From Bacillota bacterium (GTDB lineage Bacteria > Bacillota > Clostridia > Christensenellales > UBA1242), in assembly GCA_009780065.1 (NCBI GenBank), contig WRAS01000003.1:1-64000 (forward strand): a DNA stretch of 64,000 bases. The letters run 5' to 3'. Numbering within the stretch: position 1 is the stretch's first letter; each line of letters starts with the position of its first letter. Below the pieces are notes generated by a model. It made no database searches. It was not told the origin of the DNA and worked only from the letters and a program-made list of their open reading frames with translations. The translations under genes and the position numbers were made by a program. Positions 62,265 through 64,000 of the stretch are shown here, piece after piece.

Positions 62265-64000
62265 CTATTCATGCCATTTCGTAACCACAATTGTCAAATC
62301 ATCAATTGGCGTTTTTCCGCCGCGGTTGATTGCTTCGCGCATAATTTCGTCCGCCAATTCCTGAGGGCTTTGGGTGTTAAGGTTATTAATATAGTTCCCA
62401 AGCCCCACACGATCCGCAGCAAACGAATCCAAAATACCGTCACTCAACAACACCACATAATCCCCCGCCCCAAGCACCGCTTCGGTGATTTTTGGGCGAA
62501 CCTCATCCAGAATACCTAATGGCAATGACCCTGCTGTTATGACCTCGACCTCGCGATTACGTTTGATGTATGTGTCTACCCCACCCACTTTTATGAAATT
62601 CACAAGACCTGTGTCCAAATGAAAGATTGCCACATCTAAGGCAGAAAAACTCTCGCCCCCTTTCATTGTCAATAATTTGTTCACATTTTGCATAATAACA
62701 TCACTGGGAAAATTGGCTTTGTAAAAATTTTCGATTAACCCCAATGCAAGGGCGCTGGCTTCCTGTGCCAACGCCCCAGACCCCATACCATCGCAAATTC
62801 CAATTAAACTTTTCTTGGAATCCAGTTTTAATATTGTATACACATCCCCACTGACCATATTAAACGCTTTTGCCACCGTAGCCACACCAAATGTTACATT
62901 AAAGCGCGGGGCACTTTTTGTGGTAACAATGGAAAAACCCGCGGTCTCGGTTGGGTCGACTCTATCCAAAATCATTTTGTGACGACAGTTTTTTCCAATA
63001 ATTTTTGGAATCATGGGCGAATTTGCATCTTTGGTGGGAACGAGAACACTGACCATATAATCTTGGTCATGCGTTTTTGTTATTATGCAATCACTGGTGA
63101 CAATATTTTTAAACAACAATTCTTCTTTTATAATCCCCGCTTTCTCTACATCCAAGATTATTTTATTGGACACAGTCTGGGCAAAGTTACGACAGAGACT
63201 GCCCACCCCATCTAATAAATTAGCCAGCATAATTTTGCCTTCGTCCATTGCTTTTTCGTGACAATTGCGCTCCGCAATGCCTTGGATACTTTCGTGGATT
63301 GTGGATGTAATGGTATTAAGGCGAACACATCTCATCGATAATTCTGGCGGTGTGTCTAATATATTAATTTCGCCTCGGTTTAGACCCAAATGTGCAAAAC
63401 GATATATTGCGTTTTTCATTTCTTTTGCGCTTATTGCATCCCGCATACAATTCGCACGATTTGGGCAATTTTCACATATCCGCATGCCAACCGCTGTCAT
63501 TATGGCGGTTGCACGCTCCTCGTTTGAATTTGTTCGTTGTAGCATACCTTTGTAAACCATGCTCATTTCACCAAATACATTTGCAAGGTGATTCATACGA
63601 TTGTAAACCAAAGCATTATTTTGATTAATTGTGTTTTTCCCCACCAAATAAGCCCCAAGCAGCAACACAGAAAAATCAAGCCAACTGATAAAAAATCGCG
63701 GCATTAACAAAAATAAAACGATTGCAAGAAACACAGGAATCAAAGAAAAGACGTTATATACAATATATGCATTAAAATATGTACCCAAAACAATATCCGC
63801 AAATACCAGAGCAATTATCGAATAATACGGATGGCGATGTTTGAACCCAATTACGACCGCACATAGTATTGCATATATTCCAACATACGTAAGATTCAAT
63901 GCAACAAAACTGCGACCCAGACCCATGCATATTGCAAACAGCAATGTACTGCGTGGCGAAAAGTGGTACACGCCGACAAGAATCAATAGAATCGTCACAA
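62265..64000 (-). CDS. spoIIE: SpoIIE-type PP2C phosphatase (5' end outside window)
   Basis: At least 577 residues are present and the frame is open at the window edge. The N-terminal part has several transmembrane segments, as in SpoIIE. A middle region contains CENCPNRANC, and a C-terminal PP2C domain has ICDGMGSG, LLSDGILD and DDLTIVV with its metal Asp residues. SpoIIE dephosphorylates SpoIIAA to activate sigma F in the forespore. The domain order makes this more likely than a generic RsbU-type phosphatase. Confidence 0.88.
   Translation of the reverse strand, partial: VTILLILVGVYHFSPRSTLLFAICMGLGRSFVALNLTYVGIYAILCAVVIGFKHRHPYYSIIALVFADIVLGTYFNAYIVYNVFSLIPVFLAIVLFLLMPRFFISWLDFSVLLLGAYLVGKNTINQNNALVYNRMNHLANVFGEMSMVYKGMLQRTNSNEERATAIMTAVGMRICENCPNRANCMRDAISAKEMKNAIYRFAHLGLNRGEINILDTPPELSMRCVRLNTITSTIHESIQGIAERNCHEKAMDEGKIMLANLLDGVGSLCRNFAQTVSNKIILDVEKAGIIKEELLFKNIVTSDCIITKTHDQDYMVSVLVPTKDANSPMIPKIIGKNCRHKMILDRVDPTETAGFSIVTTKSAPRFNVTFGVATVAKAFNMVSGDVYTILKLDSKKSLIGICDGMGSGALAQEASALALGLIENFYKANFPSDVIMQNVNKLLTMKGGESFSALDVAIFHLDTGLVNFIKVGGVDTYIKRNREVEVITAGSLPLGILDEVRPKITEAVLGAGDYVVLLSDGILDSFAADRVGLGNYINNLNTQSPQELADEIMREAINRGGKTPIDDLTIVVTKWHE

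Noticed and set aside
1..64000. CRISPR array or insertion sequence
   Set aside because: No regularly spaced identical repeats and no transposase or integrase reading frame were found; the repeats present are a few dispersed hairpin copies.

Overview
The window is a chromosomal stretch of a low-GC, Gram-positive, spore-forming lineage, most likely an uncultured anaerobic member of the Clostridia. The evidence is a SpoIIE-type phosphatase (right edge), an M23 protein resembling SpoIIQ, a YtaF/MntP-like membrane protein, pyruvate formate-lyase with its activase, type-I signal peptidase, and secreted proteins with InlB-type repeats. The standard bacterial code is used, with TGA as stop. Assignment below class level is not possible from sequence reading alone.

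Layout. 1-10.3 kb: the N-terminal part of a surface protein, then fusA, an HD hydrolase with a hemolysin-III protein, divergent lepB/leuS, miaA behind a membrane protein. 10.4-13 kb: small accessory genes (XRE regulators, a phosphotransferase with a likely frameshift, a YtaF-like protein). 13-17.5 kb: gyrB-gyrA. 17.6-20.7 kb: pflB, pflA. 20.7-31.2 kb: a repeat-filled intergenic region, then a six-gene operon. It encodes a small membrane/coil protein, an unknown protein, a ParM-like actin, a Pro/Gln/Met-rich cytosolic protein and two giant single-pass surface proteins. 31.3-50 kb: mostly hypothetical, regulatory and membrane genes with five tRNAs (Asn, Leu, Cys, Ser, Ser), a third surface protein, the SpoIIQ-like M23 protein, a tocopherol-cyclase-like protein and a CDP-alcohol phosphatidyltransferase. 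50-64 kb: serS with a membrane-anchored GIY-YIG protein, an MFS carrier, the lower-glycolysis cluster pgk-tpiA-gpmI, zinc-ribbon proteins, secA and the spoIIE-like gene.

Three things stand out. First, about two dozen transcription units have a -10 hexamer, often the extended TGnTATAAT form, only 4-10 nt before the start codon and no Shine-Dalgarno site. These mRNAs should be leaderless, whereas genes inside operons carry clear AGGAGG-type sites. This signature also fixes many start codons and reveals genes of 22 and 52 codons. Second, a dispersed palindromic element of about 100 bp occurs near 20.7, 48.8 and 61.7 kb, and one copy lies in frame inside gpmI. It adds about 35 residues and is bounded by TTTTAT direct repeats exactly 105 bp apart, much like the palindromic elements known from Rickettsia. 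Third, the actin-like ATPase sits in one operon with transmembrane adhesin-like proteins that have charged cytoplasmic tails. This suggests an undescribed cytoskeleton-to-surface system.

Several enzymes look catalytically altered: TpiA has Gln in place of the catalytic Glu, the Fe-ADH-like protein has lost at least two metal ligands, and the M23 protein lacks two of its zinc ligands.
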